A stretch of 14,756 nt of DNA from an uncultured bacterium (GCA_905214825.1 CAJMNV010000037.1:1-14756); one strand, 5' to 3'; numbered from the stretch's first letter, positions 1-8,228 are shown. Notes: generated by a model not told the origin, from the letters alone. Made by a program: numbers and translations.

Positions 1-12
1 TTTTTATCGTGA

Positions 13-18
13 TATAAT
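13..18 (+). promoter_or_regulatory. Probable -10 box for the HD-fold gene
   Basis: A perfect TATAAT lies about 54 bases before the ATG at 72. The matching -35 element would fall off the left edge of the window, so the promoter cannot be confirmed. Transcription would start near base 25 and give a leader of about 47 nt. Confidence 0.4.
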
Positions 19-71
19 GAAGTTGAAACAAAAAATAAAAATTTTATATTAACAGGAAGGAAAGAAAGGGA

Positions 72-587
72 ATGCACAAAGCGATTGGTTCCAGAAAAGA
101 TTTTAGCAGACCGGAAGATGATGCTTTGCTGGCAGAGTATCATACATGTGTAAAAGACCTTTTTACACAGGAAATGGTACAAAAAATGGATGAACATGTA
201 CAACATTGCGATACTAGCCGTTTGCAACACAGCATCAATGTATCTTATTATAGTTTTTTGATTTGTTACCGTATGGGGTGGGATTATCGTTCCGCAGCGA
301 GAGCTGGTTTACTGAATGATTTGTTTTTCTATGATTGGAGAACAAAAAAATATCTTCGTTCCAATCATGCAGCTTGGCACCCCAGAGTTGCTTATGATAA
401 TGCAAAAAAAATTACAACATTAAATAAAGTGGAAAAAGATGCGATTTTGAAACATATGTGGCCCTGCACAGTGGTTCCTCCACGTTATATAGAATCTTAT
501 GTGCTGACATTTGTGGATAAAACGGTTGCTGTAATGGAAATGGTACAAAAAAAATATGCAAAAGTATTCAAACGTGCGGTTGCATAA
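72..587 (+). CDS. HD-superfamily (phosphohydrolase-like) protein with altered metal site
   Basis: A 171-residue soluble protein of the short HD-domain family common in Clostridia; its substrate is unknown. The conserved landmarks are visible in order: His53 in the LQHSINVSYYS helix, the segment AARAGLLNDLFFYDWR (residues 75-90), His103 in the HPR motif, His128 in KHMWP, and Asp149 in FVDK. In the relatives I recall, the second landmark reads LLHD; here it is LLND (Asn82-Asp83, codon AAT at 315-317), so the metal-binding His of the HD pair is missing. The purine-rich AGGAAGGAAAG tract around 55-65 serves as ribosome site for the ATG at 72. It appears monocistronic, with a terminator about 12 bases downstream. 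Fold assignment is fairly secure; catalytic activity is doubtful because of the substitution. Confidence 0.8.
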   Translation: MHKAIGSRKDFSRPEDDALLAEYHTCVKDLFTQEMVQKMDEHVQHCDTSRLQHSINVSYYSFLICYRMGWDYRSAARAGLLNDLFFYDWRTKKYLRSNHAAWHPRVAYDNAKKITTLNKVEKDAILKHMWPCTVVPPRYIESYVLTFVDKTVAVMEMVQKKYAKVFKRAVA

Positions 588-598
588 AATCTTTATGG

Positions 599-642
599 AA
601 AATAAAAAAGCCTATGGTGAAAACTGTCGGCTTTTTTATTTT
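599..642 (+). terminator. Intrinsic terminator after the HD-fold gene
   Basis: A 14-bp perfect stem (599-612 with 629-642) encloses a 16-nt loop. Its GC part is the GCC/GGC at the loop end, and the right arm is itself T-rich (six T, A, four T). It sits just after the stop codon at 587. Confidence 0.85.
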
Positions 643-697
643 GTATAAATATATCGTCTAAACACAGAAACAAAGGGGGATATTTGTAATCAAATGC

Positions 698-728
698 TTG
701 TACAAATAATAGAATTTTTCGCTACAAT
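698..728 (+). promoter_or_regulatory. Possible promoter for the unknown gene-addA operon
   Basis: TTGTAC (698-703) and TACAAT (723-728) are separated by 19 bases; taking TGTACA as the upstream box gives 18. The -10 box is one base off consensus, but the -35 is weak and the spacing long. The location, after a terminator and 25 bases before the ATG at 753, fits. Confidence 0.35.
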
Positions 729-752
729 AAAGATATATAGCGAAAGGTGGCG

Positions 753-1331
753 ATGGTTTTGTATAAAAAACACAGAGAAAAACAATTTTTGATACAACTG
801 GAAGAAGTAAAAGAAAAATATATCAAAAGAGCCTCGGAATTGGAGAATATTTTTTATCGTGGGTTTTATATACAATGTGCAGAAAGTACAGCAGCAGATA
901 TGTATGAGATGCTGTTTTTGGATTGTAGCAAAGGGAATTGTTTTCAAAATCAGCAGAATATAGACAAAAGACAGTTGGAACGGTTTTTCAAATTGGCAGC
1001 AATACACCATACCATTTGCACTGCAAAACGTAGAAAAAAACAAATCAAATGGAAGTCGATACAATCTGCATTGCAAGAAGTTTATGGTTTACATGAAAAA
1101 GAAATGCATATGACAGATATTTTATATCGTTGTATTGGTATTTCACAAAGTGGGTTTTCAGAGCTTTTTGCAAAAGTCACGATACAATATTTGCGATTGC
1201 AGTCAGAATTTGATATTTTTACATTAGCATTTTTATTGCATTTTTGGTATAATTCTTATAGAAGTTTTTTGGTAGCATTTGTGGGATATGTGCCGTTTCA
1301 TGTGCGGTTGAAAAAGGCCTCTGCAATGTGA
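753..1331 (+). CDS. Hypothetical protein encoded directly before addA
   Basis: A 192-residue protein I do not recognise. The start chosen is ATG 753, which has GAAAGG at 742-747 with a 5-base gap; an in-frame GTG at 747 would lie inside that ribosome site. The N-terminal half is rich in Lys, Glu and Arg and looks helical (residues 1-35), with a basic run AKRRKKQIKWK at 91-101. The C-terminal part (about 153-182) is strongly hydrophobic and aromatic, possibly a membrane-contacting or buried helix pair. It contains several Cys (42, 58, 63, 89, 128) without a clear zinc pattern. The stop TGA overlaps a GTG at 1328 and lies 23 bases before the addA ATG, so the two are almost certainly co-transcribed. 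Codon use matches its neighbours. In many Clostridia addB occupies this position, but this protein is far too short to be AddB and shows no AddB motif. Confidence 0.7.
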   Translation: MVLYKKHREKQFLIQLEEVKEKYIKRASELENIFYRGFYIQCAESTAADMYEMLFLDCSKGNCFQNQQNIDKRQLERFFKLAAIHHTICTAKRRKKQIKWKSIQSALQEVYGLHEKEMHMTDILYRCIGISQSGFSELFAKVTIQYLRLQSEFDIFTLAFLLHFWYNSYRSFLVAFVGYVPFHVRLKKASAM

Positions 1332-1354
1332 AATTAGAAAAAGGCGGGAATGAT

Positions 1355-4300
1355 ATGTGGACAGAACAACAAGAATGTGCCATGATGGCAAAAGATAGCG
1401 ATATTTTGGTAGCAGCGGCAGCAGGTAGCGGCAAAACGGCTGTATTGGTAGAGCGTATCATTCGACGCATTACACAAGGCGATACACCAATGGATATTGA
1501 CCGTATGCTTGTTGTGACTTTTACAAAAGCGGCAGCGGCAGAAATGAGCCAAAGAATTGGTGCGGCAATTACAAAAAAATTGGAACAACAACCACAAAAT
1601 ACACATTTACAAAATCAGTTGGCATATTTAAGTCATGCAGATATTAAAACCATACATGCATTTTGTTTGCAGGCGATACGGGAATATTATGATTTGATAG
1701 ACCTAGACCCAGCCACAAAAACAGCTGACCCATCGGAAATCAAATTGTTGCAAAGAGATGTTTTGGAGGAATTGTTTGAAGAGTTGTACACAGAAGAAAA
1801 CGAGGGGTTTTTGCAGCTTTTGGAAACATTTAGTGAAGATACAGGCGATAGACGTTTGAAAGAATTGATATTGCAAGTGTATACATTTGCACAAGGTGAC
1901 CCACACCCAAAAAAATTGCTTTTGGATATGGCAGAGAGATTTGCTTTTCAACAAAATGAAAGTTTGGATGATTGTTGTTGGATAAACATAATACAGTCTG
2001 CGTTATATGGTAATGTGGAAGATGCATATTATCAAATGCAAAAAGCAGAACGGTTGGCAAAGTATGATGCAGAATTTACCGCTTATCATGATTGTATCGA
2101 AAAAGAGTTGGAAGCATTGGTATATTTGAGAAATGCTTTGCAACAAAAAGGGTATGCAGATTGGCAAAAAGCATTTTCTGCCATAGGTTTTGGGCGTATG
2201 CCGTCTTATCGTGGAGAAGAAAAAGAAAAAGCAGAACAGATTAAAAATTTGAGAAATGATGCGAAAGCAACCATACAAAAATTGGGAGAAACTTATTTTT
2301 GTTATGATGCACAAACGCAGTTGCGACTGCTCAAAGGGTTGTATCCTGTGGCAAAGGCTTTGTCAGATGTGACGATATTGTTTATGGAACGTTTTGCGGA
2401 AGCAAAAAAAGAAAAATTGTGGATGGATTTTCATGATTATGAGCATTTTGCTTTGCAAATACTGACAGAACCAGAAAGCACAAAAGACAACATCATTCCC
2501 ACAGAAGCCGCAAAACAAATGCAAAAAAAATATGATGAAGTGATGATTGACGAGTACCAAGATAGCAATGTGGTACAAGAAATGCTGCTTTGTGCAGTTT
2601 CTGGTGCTTATTTGGGCAAAAATAACCGCTTTATGGTGGGGGACGTCAAACAAAGCATTTATCGTTTCCGTTTGGCAATGCCACAGTTGTTTAATGAAAA
2701 ATATCGTTCTTATCCTGTGCAGGCAGGCGGCAAAACAAGAAAAATTATACTTTCTAAAAATTTCCGCAGTCGTAAAAATGTATTAGATGGCATTAACTTT
2801 TTGTTTCGACAGTTGATGACAGAAGGTTGTGGTGATGTGGTATATGATGCAGAAGCAGCATTGTATGCGGGGGCAGAATTTCCACCATTTACGGGTGTTT
2901 GTGGTGGTGATTGTGAAATGGTTGTTTTGGAAACAGCAAATCATGATGAAGATTTGCCAGAAGAACTTGAAGAATTGGATAAACGTCAATTAGAAATCAC
3001 ATGGATATTACATAAAATCAAAGAAATGCAAGCAGAAGGATTTTCTGTGCTGGATAAAGAAACAGGGCAGTATCGTACATTGGAATATCGAGATGTTGCC
3101 ATATTATTACGCAGTATCAAAAACTGGGGCAATACGTTGGACGATGTGTTTGGCAAAGAGGGTGTCCCATATTATGCAGAAACCGCAGAGGGATATTATG
3201 ATATGACAGAAGTGGACACCATATTGAATATGTTGCGTTTGACAGATAATCCCTATCAAGATATTCCGTTGTTGTCATTGCTGTATTCTCCCATATATGG
3301 ATTGTCCGCAGATGATTTGGCACAAATTCGGTTGTTTGGCGGCGATGGTTTGTTTTATGAATGTGTACTGCATTATGTGATAGAAGGGGAAGAACAACCC
3401 ATTATAGAAAATTTAACCCATTTTATTTCTGATTTGCAAGATTGGAGAGAAAAGGCAATACAATTTTCGTTGCATGAATTGTTGCGGTATTTGTATCAGC
3501 AAACAGGGTATTATGATTATGTGGGCATGACAGCGGGTGGTTCTTTGCGACAAGCCAATTTACGCCTTTTGCTCGAAAAAGCGGAAACATACGAAAATAA
3601 CAGCCAAAAAGGATTGTTTCACTTTGTGCGATATGTGGAACAGATGAAAACAACAGAGGCAGAAGCCTCAGCCGCAAAATTACAAAGTGAGGCAGAAAAT
3701 TTGATACGTGTGATGACCATACACAAAAGTAAAGGCTTGGAATTTCCTGTGGTATTTGTGGCAGATATGGGCAAACAGTTTAATGAGGCAGATATTCGCA
3801 GTGCAGTTATCACACACCAAAGTTTGGGATATGGTATGGATTACATGGATTTGGAACAACGTGCGTATTATCGTACATTATCCAAGACTGCGTTGGCAGA
3901 GGCAATTCGATTGGAAAATATATCAGAAGAAATGCGTGTTTTATATGTGGCATTGACAAGAGCAAAAGAAAAATTGATATTGACAGGTACTGTCAGAAAT
4001 TTGGAAAAATCCATTGAAAAATGGGCAGAAATTGCAGACTGTCCAACAGAACAACTGCCTGTATATCGTGTGCGAAAAAGCAGAAATTATTTGGATTGGG
4101 TGATGCCTGCACTGCTAAGACACCCTTGCGGTATTATATTACCAGAAAAATGGGAGCCTATGGAACGAGGTAAACCATACCACTTTTTGGAAGAACCATC
4201 AAAATGGAAAATTTCTTTTTTACAAAAGACAGATGTCTATGATTGGCAAAAACAAAAAATAGAAAAAGCAAAACAAAAAACAGATGTATTTGTAAATTGG

Positions 4301-5020
4301 GATACAGAACAAAATTATAGTGGACAAAAAGAACAGATTTTTCAAATATTGTCATGGCAATATGACCATAAAACAGCCACACAACTGCCTGCGAAAGTTT
4401 CCATATCTGAAATCAAAAGAAGATATGCAGAAATGATTACAGGAGAACAAATGCCAATACCCACAGAGTTGAAATTACCAGATTTTGTAAAAGAAAAGAG
4501 GAATGTGACATCAGCGGCGATTGGTACAGCAATGCATGCAGTGGTGGAAACGATAGACTTGCAACAAACATACACAAAAGAAACATTACAAATATTGATA
4601 AATGCACTTATAGCACAAGGCAAAATCACATCAGATGAAGCAGAAGCGATGCCAAAACAAGAAATATTGACGTTTTTACAATCGGATTTGGCAGACAGAA
4701 TGCGAAAAGCAGAAATATTGAAAAAAGAACAACCTTTTGCCATGTTGATGCGTCCAAAAGATGTATTTTTAGATGGGCAATATGATGATGTGGAAGAATG
4801 GATACAAATCAATGGTATCATTGACTGTTATTTTATAGAAAATGATGGTGTTGTGCTTGTGGATTATAAAAGTGACCGCTTGTATAGCAAAAAAATATTG
4901 CAACAAAAATATACCATACAGTTGCAGTTGTATAAAGAGGCATTGCAACGTGTAACAGGATTGCCTGTAAAAGCATGTTATGTGTATGCTTTTGCAATGG
5001 GACAAACGATTGCTTTTTGA
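1355..5020 (+). CDS. addA: ATP-dependent helicase/nuclease subunit A (AddA)
   Basis: The helicase-nuclease subunit of the AddAB complex, which resects double-strand breaks to a recombinogenic 3' end for RecA. The protein is 1221 residues, normal for the family. UvrD/SF1A motifs are intact: Walker A AAAAGSGKT (about 20-28), VTFTKAAAAEM (about 54-64), DEYQD (399-403), GDVKQSIYRFR, KSKGLEFPVVFV and the motif VI region EEMRVLYVALTRA (858-870). The C-terminal PD-(D/E)XK nuclease is also complete: His1061 in GTAMHAVVE, Asp1157 in GIIDCYF, Asp1170-Tyr-Lys1172, then the QLQLY helix. ATG 1355 is chosen because AAAGGCGGG precedes it and family members begin with a similar W-T-x-x-Q; a GTG at 1328 overlapping the previous stop is an alternative that adds nine residues. 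AddB, its required partner, is not encoded in this window. Confidence 0.96.
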   Translation: MWTEQQECAMMAKDSDILVAAAAGSGKTAVLVERIIRRITQGDTPMDIDRMLVVTFTKAAAAEMSQRIGAAITKKLEQQPQNTHLQNQLAYLSHADIKTIHAFCLQAIREYYDLIDLDPATKTADPSEIKLLQRDVLEELFEELYTEENEGFLQLLETFSEDTGDRRLKELILQVYTFAQGDPHPKKLLLDMAERFAFQQNESLDDCCWINIIQSALYGNVEDAYYQMQKAERLAKYDAEFTAYHDCIEKELEALVYLRNALQQKGYADWQKAFSAIGFGRMPSYRGEEKEKAEQIKNLRNDAKATIQKLGETYFCYDAQTQLRLLKGLYPVAKALSDVTILFMERFAEAKKEKLWMDFHDYEHFALQILTEPESTKDNIIPTEAAKQMQKKYDEVMIDEYQDSNVVQEMLLCAVSGAYLGKNNRFMVGDVKQSIYRFRLAMPQLFNEKYRSYPVQAGGKTRKIILSKNFRSRKNVLDGINFLFRQLMTEGCGDVVYDAEAALYAGAEFPPFTGVCGGDCEMVVLETANHDEDLPEELEELDKRQLEITWILHKIKEMQAEGFSVLDKETGQYRTLEYRDVAILLRSIKNWGNTLDDVFGKEGVPYYAETAEGYYDMTEVDTILNMLRLTDNPYQDIPLLSLLYSPIYGLSADDLAQIRLFGGDGLFYECVLHYVIEGEEQPIIENLTHFISDLQDWREKAIQFSLHELLRYLYQQTGYYDYVGMTAGGSLRQANLRLLLEKAETYENNSQKGLFHFVRYVEQMKTTEAEASAAKLQSEAENLIRVMTIHKSKGLEFPVVFVADMGKQFNEADIRSAVITHQSLGYGMDYMDLEQRAYYRTLSKTALAEAIRLENISEEMRVLYVALTRAKEKLILTGTVRNLEKSIEKWAEIADCPTEQLPVYRVRKSRNYLDWVMPALLRHPCGIILPEKWEPMERGKPYHFLEEPSKWKISFLQKTDVYDWQKQKIEKAKQKTDVFVNWDTEQNYSGQKEQIFQILSWQYDHKTATQLPAKVSISEIKRRYAEMITGEQMPIPTELKLPDFVKEKRNVTSAAIGTAMHAVVETIDLQQTYTKETLQILINALIAQGKITSDEAEAMPKQEILTFLQSDLADRMRKAEILKKEQPFAMLMRPKDVFLDGQYDDVEEWIQINGIIDCYFIENDGVVLVDYKSDRLYSKKILQQKYTIQLQLYKEALQRVTGLPVKACYVYAFAMGQTIAF

Positions 5021-5028
5021 TACATATG

Positions 5029-5057
5029 TTGCTTTTTGTCAAAAAAACAGATAAAAT
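5029..5057 (+). promoter_or_regulatory. Possible internal promoter for luxS
   Basis: TTGCTT (5029-5034) and TAAAAT (5052-5057) are exactly 17 bases apart, 33 bases before the luxS ATG. The -35 is poor and the -10 has one mismatch, so luxS may equally be read through from addA. No terminator is visible in the 70-base addA-luxS gap. Confidence 0.35.
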
Positions 5058-5090
5058 AAAAAGAAATGAATGAAAGTGAGGAAATAGAAC

Positions 5091-5582
5091 ATGGATGTAA
5101 CCAGTTTTGGAATTGACCATAATGCATTGTTAAGGGGGATTTATGTATCCAGAAAAGATATGGTTGAAAATGGTGTTTTGACAACATTTGATATTCGTAT
5201 GAAAGAACCAAATCGAGAAATGGTGATGGATACAGCGGTGATGCACACATTGGAACATTTGATGGCAACTTTTTTCCGTGCAGATGCACAATGGGCAGAA
5301 AAAACCATATATATTGGGCCAATGGGTTGTCGTACAGGTATGTATGCGATATTCAAAGGGGATTTGGCATCTAGCGATATTGCAGATGTGATGAAAGCAT
5401 GTTATCAATATATGGCAACATTTTCTGGTGAAATTCCAGCGGCAAAAGCAGAAATGTGTGGCAATTATTTAGACCATAATTTGGAAATTACAAAAATAGA
5501 AAGTCAGAAATTTTTGGAAGAAGTACTGGAAAAATTGACAGAAGAAAATATGGTATATCCAAAACAAAAATATAAAAAATAA
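5091..5582 (+). CDS. luxS: S-ribosylhomocysteine lyase (LuxS)
   Basis: Cleaves S-ribosylhomocysteine to homocysteine and DPD, the precursor of autoinducer-2, within the activated methyl cycle in the cytoplasm. The 163-residue length is typical. The metal site is complete: His52 and His56 in HTLEHL with Glu55 as the general base, and Cys123 in CGNYLDHNL as third ligand. The catalytic Cys80 lies in GPMGCRTGMY (76-85). A GTGAGGA ribosome site precedes ATG 5091. It lies 70 bases after addA in the same direction and ends at a hairpin 28 bases downstream. The Pfs nucleosidase that makes its substrate is not in this window. The basic Lys-rich tail (about 155-163) is unremarkable. Confidence 0.97.
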   Translation: MDVTSFGIDHNALLRGIYVSRKDMVENGVLTTFDIRMKEPNREMVMDTAVMHTLEHLMATFFRADAQWAEKTIYIGPMGCRTGMYAIFKGDLASSDIADVMKACYQYMATFSGEIPAAKAEMCGNYLDHNLEITKIESQKFLEEVLEKLTEENMVYPKQKYKK

Positions 5583-5609
5583 AATAAAAAAAAAAAAATT
5601 AAAACAATG

Positions 5610-5650
5610 AAAAAAAACAAGAAAAGTCTATTATTTTTCTTGTTTTTTTT
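5610..5650 (+). terminator. AT-rich hairpin terminator after luxS
   Basis: A 16-bp perfect stem (5610-5625 with 5635-5650) with a 9-nt loop. It contains only two G-C pairs, and the right arm ends in eight T. Because the left arm begins with eight A, it could also act on the opposite strand. The low GC makes efficiency uncertain. Confidence 0.65.
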
Positions 5651-5819
5651 GTATATATGCTTTTTGTTGTGGATATATTAAAAAAACTGATAGAAGTTAT
5701 CAAAAATTACAATAATATAATTTGGATAGCAAAAAAATATAGTTTTGTATAAATATAATATAAATAAAACAAATATTTTATTTTATACGAATTTTTGTTT
5801 ATTTTTGTACATAAAATAC
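5651..5819. other. Very AT-rich intergenic stretch, no gene seen
   Basis: Between the luxS hairpin and the purA promoter there is about 170 bases of extremely AT-rich sequence with no open frame preceded by a ribosome site. I see no purine-riboswitch core and no stable hairpin beyond a small TGATA/TATCA pair near 5689-5703. It may be a bendable upstream region for the purA promoter, but that is only inference. Confidence 0.5.
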
Positions 5820-5843
5820 ATGCTGTATGTTATTTGACAGCAT
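5820..5843. repeat. Inverted repeat overlapping the purA -35 box
   Basis: ATGCTGT (5820-5826) and ACAGCAT (5837-5843) are perfect 7-base arms separated by 10 bases. The right arm overlaps the TTGACA at 5834-5839, so a dimeric protein bound here would block RNA polymerase. I do not recognise it as a known PurR box. It is a candidate operator. Confidence 0.5.
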
Positions 5844-5862
5844 AAAAAAGTTATATTATAAT
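5834..5862 (+). promoter_or_regulatory. Perfect-consensus sigma-A promoter of purA
   Basis: TTGACA (5834-5839) and TATAAT (5857-5862) are both exact consensus with the ideal 17-base spacer. Predicted start is near 5869, giving a leader of about 59 nt that ends in an AAGGAGG ribosome site (5911-5917). Confidence 0.9.
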
Positions 5863-5927
5863 CTGATTACACAAAATGAAACAATCAATTTTATTTATGT
5901 ATAAAGTGTTAAGGAGGCTTTTGGAAT

Positions 5928-7205
5928 ATGCTGACTTCTATTGTGGGGATTAACTGGGGCGATGAGGGAAAAGGTCGTATGGTGGACTTGCTTTCCCAGG
6001 AATATGATATTGTATGCCGTTATCAAGGTGGTAATAATGCAGGGCATACGGTTATCAACCATTTGGGTAAATTTGTATTGAATTTGTTGCCATCTGGTAT
6101 ATTGCGTGAAAATGTTGTGAATGTTATGGGCAATGGTATGGTGATTGATTTGGAGCATTTGCATGGCGAAATTGCACGTTTGCAAAATGCGGGTGTCAAA
6201 ATTACACCACAAAATTTGAAAATCAGTGACAGAGCAATCATTTGTATGCCATATCATCGTATGTTGGATTGTTTGGAAGAAGACCGTTTGGGTGATGCAA
6301 AATATGGTTCCACACGTCGTGGCATTTCTCCTGTTTATGGTGATAAATATATGAAAAAAGCCATTCGTATGGGGGATTTGCTGTATCCAGAAGTATATCG
6401 CCAAAATTTGAGAAATTTGTTGGCATATAAGAATATTGTGATAGAAAAAGTATATGGTGTTTCTGCGGTATCTTATGAAGAAATGTTGGCATGGTTGGAC
6501 AAGTATGCAGAAGAATTTCGAGATTATATCACAGATACAGGATTGTATTTAAACAAAGCAGAAGCAGAAGGGAAAAAAATCATGTTTGAGGCACAGTTGG
6601 GGGCATTGCGTGACATAGATTTTGGTATTTATCCGTTTACTTCTTCTTCTCCAACCATTGCAGCATATGCACCCATTGGGGCAGGTGTGCCGAATTTGCA
6701 GTTAAATCAAGTGATTGGCATTATGAAGGCATATTCCAGTTGTGTGGGTGAAGGCCCTTTCACTTGTGAATTGTTTGGAGCAGAAGCAGAGGCATTGCGA
6801 GAAGCAGGTGGTGAGTATGGTGCTGCAACAGGTCGTCCACGTCGTGTAGGGCCTTTTGATGTTGTGGCATCTCGTTATGGTATTCGTATGCAGGGATGTT
6901 CGGAAATTGCATTGACAAAAATGGATGTATTGTCTTATTTGAAAGAAATTCCTGTTTGTACAAAATATGAATTGCACGGAAAACAGATAGATACATTTCC
7001 TTATGCAGCAGTATTGGAACAGGCAAAACCAGTGATAGAAACCGTAGCAGGCTGGAACTGTGACATTAGCCATTGCCGCAAAAAAGAAGATTTGCCAAAA
7101 GCCGCATTGGCATATATTGTATATTTGGAAAATGCTGTTGGTTGTCGTATCAAATATGTTTCTGTTGGAGCAGAAAGAGATGCCTATATTCAAATGTATG
7201 ATTAA
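5928..7205 (+). CDS. purA: Adenylosuccinate synthetase (PurA)
   Basis: Joins IMP and aspartate using GTP to make adenylosuccinate, the first committed step from IMP to AMP. The 425-residue protein is close to the usual 430. The N-terminal P-loop-like segment reads GINWGDEGKGR (7-17), with the catalytic Asp12 and His40 in NNAGHT. Later signatures include the GSTRRGISPVYGDK loop, the EAQLGALRDIDFGIYPFTSSSP segment, and ATGRPRRVGPFDVVASRYG, the IMP/aspartate-binding arginine region. The GINWGDEGKGR form (rather than the GxQWGDEGKGK of E. coli) is one I associate with Clostridia. The start is fixed by the AAGGAGG ten bases upstream. It is a single-gene unit bounded by its own promoter and terminator; purB is not adjacent. 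Confidence 0.97.
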   Translation: MLTSIVGINWGDEGKGRMVDLLSQEYDIVCRYQGGNNAGHTVINHLGKFVLNLLPSGILRENVVNVMGNGMVIDLEHLHGEIARLQNAGVKITPQNLKISDRAIICMPYHRMLDCLEEDRLGDAKYGSTRRGISPVYGDKYMKKAIRMGDLLYPEVYRQNLRNLLAYKNIVIEKVYGVSAVSYEEMLAWLDKYAEEFRDYITDTGLYLNKAEAEGKKIMFEAQLGALRDIDFGIYPFTSSSPTIAAYAPIGAGVPNLQLNQVIGIMKAYSSCVGEGPFTCELFGAEAEALREAGGEYGAATGRPRRVGPFDVVASRYGIRMQGCSEIALTKMDVLSYLKEIPVCTKYELHGKQIDTFPYAAVLEQAKPVIETVAGWNCDISHCRKKEDLPKAALAYIVYLENAVGCRIKYVSVGAERDAYIQMYD

Positions 7206-7213
7206 AAATATAG

Positions 7214-7248
7214 AAAACACCCTATTTTATAAAAATGGGGTGTTTTTT
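7214..7248 (+). terminator. Intrinsic terminator after purA
   Basis: The stem pairs 7214-7228 with 7232-7246 (one T-G wobble) around a 3-base loop and runs into six T. It starts nine bases after the purA stop. Confidence 0.9.
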
Positions 7249-7317
7249 GTATTTTAGGCTGGTTAATGTTGGTATTTTGATATAGAATAGAATAAAATGC
7301 TTTTTTGGGGGGATACC

Positions 7318-8226
7318 ATGTCAATTCCGAAATATAATGAAATGTATCGTGTGTTTTTGGAGTGCTTGCAGAATGAGCAGAATTATTCTATGAAAGAAAT
7401 GCGAGAAAACATTGCAACAAAATTGCAACTACAAAAAGCAGACCTTGCTGAGGTATTGCAAAGTGGAAAAAATGTCTTTGCAGATCGTGTGAATTGGACT
7501 TCTACATATTTGAAAAAAGCAGGTTTGGTTGTTAGCCCCAAAAGAGGTATGGTTTCCATTACAAAAGAGGGCTTGACCGTTTTACAAAATCCAATGATTG
7601 AAATTGATAACACATATTTATTAAATTATAAAAGCTTTCAGGAGTTTGTGAATAAAAATCAAGAGCAAAAGCAAAATGTAGTATCTCCTGTTTTACCAGA
7701 AGAAACACCAGATGATGTTTTGGAACAGGCATATCAAAAAATTCATGCACATTTGGCAGATGATTTGCTAAGGGAAGTGATGGATTTGTCCCCGATTGCT
7801 TTTGAAAAAATGGTCATTGACTTGTTATTGAAAATGGGATATGGTACTTTTCCAGATGCAGGAAGAACACCACAGGCAAGTAATGATGATGGTGTTGACG
7901 GCATTATTATGGAAGATAAGTTGGGTTTTAATCTGATTTATATACAAGTAAAAAAATGGGATTTGGAAAGCACTGTGGGACGACCGGAAATACAGGGGTT
8001 TGTGGGAGCGATTGCAGGAAAAAATGGAAAAGGATTATTTGTGACGACTGCAAAATTTTCAAAACAAGCAATCGAATATGCAAAAAAACAGCATATCATT
8101 TTGGTTGATGGAAAAAAGTTGGCAGATTTGATGATAGAATATAATTTTGGTGTCAGCGAAAAAAAGGTATTTACCATCAAGGTGATTGATACAGATGTAT
8201 GGAATGAATATGATGATATATCATAA
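7318..8226 (+). CDS. mrr: Mrr-family type IV restriction endonuclease
   Basis: A 302-residue protein with the standard Mrr layout: an N-terminal winged-helix DNA-recognition domain (about 5-90, ending in GMVSITKEGLTVL), a linker, and a C-terminal Mrr_cat PD-(D/E)XK nuclease (about 155-280). Catalytic residues are visible: Phe162-Glu163 in the first helix, Asp194 in DDGVDG, and Gln210-Val-Lys212 in YIQVKKW, followed by GRPEIQGFVGAIAG (221-234) and FVTTAKFS (241-248). Family members cut DNA carrying foreign methylation and need no partner methylase; none is present here. ATG 7318 is chosen because GGGGGGA lies at 7307-7312; an ATG at 7297 would put that site inside the gene. The promoter is unclear; TTGGTA (7269) and TAAAAT (7293) are 18 apart but leave almost no leader. 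It converges on the minus-strand regulator pair. Confidence 0.9.
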   Translation: MSIPKYNEMYRVFLECLQNEQNYSMKEMRENIATKLQLQKADLAEVLQSGKNVFADRVNWTSTYLKKAGLVVSPKRGMVSITKEGLTVLQNPMIEIDNTYLLNYKSFQEFVNKNQEQKQNVVSPVLPEETPDDVLEQAYQKIHAHLADDLLREVMDLSPIAFEKMVIDLLLKMGYGTFPDAGRTPQASNDDGVDGIIMEDKLGFNLIYIQVKKWDLESTVGRPEIQGFVGAIAGKNGKGLFVTTAKFSKQAIEYAKKQHIILVDGKKLADLMIEYNFGVSEKKVFTIKVIDTDVWNEYDDIS

Positions 8227-8228
8227 GC

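Noticed and set aside
690..1076. Minus-strand open frame opposite the unknown gene before addA
   Set aside because: The composition is Phe/Ile/Cys-rich and low complexity, there is no ribosome site, and the + strand frame has a good start and operon fit.
1328..1354. GTG 1328 as the addA start
   Set aside because: It would overlap the previous stop and is possible, but ATG 1355 has a better ribosome site and matches family N-termini; kept only as an alternative.
5021..5090. SAM or SAH riboswitch before luxS
   Set aside because: The gap is only 70 bases and AT-rich, with no aptamer-like helices.
5583..5927. Purine riboswitch or small RNA upstream of purA
   Set aside because: No purine-aptamer core or stable three-way junction is visible; only AT-rich sequence, the luxS hairpin and the purA promoter.
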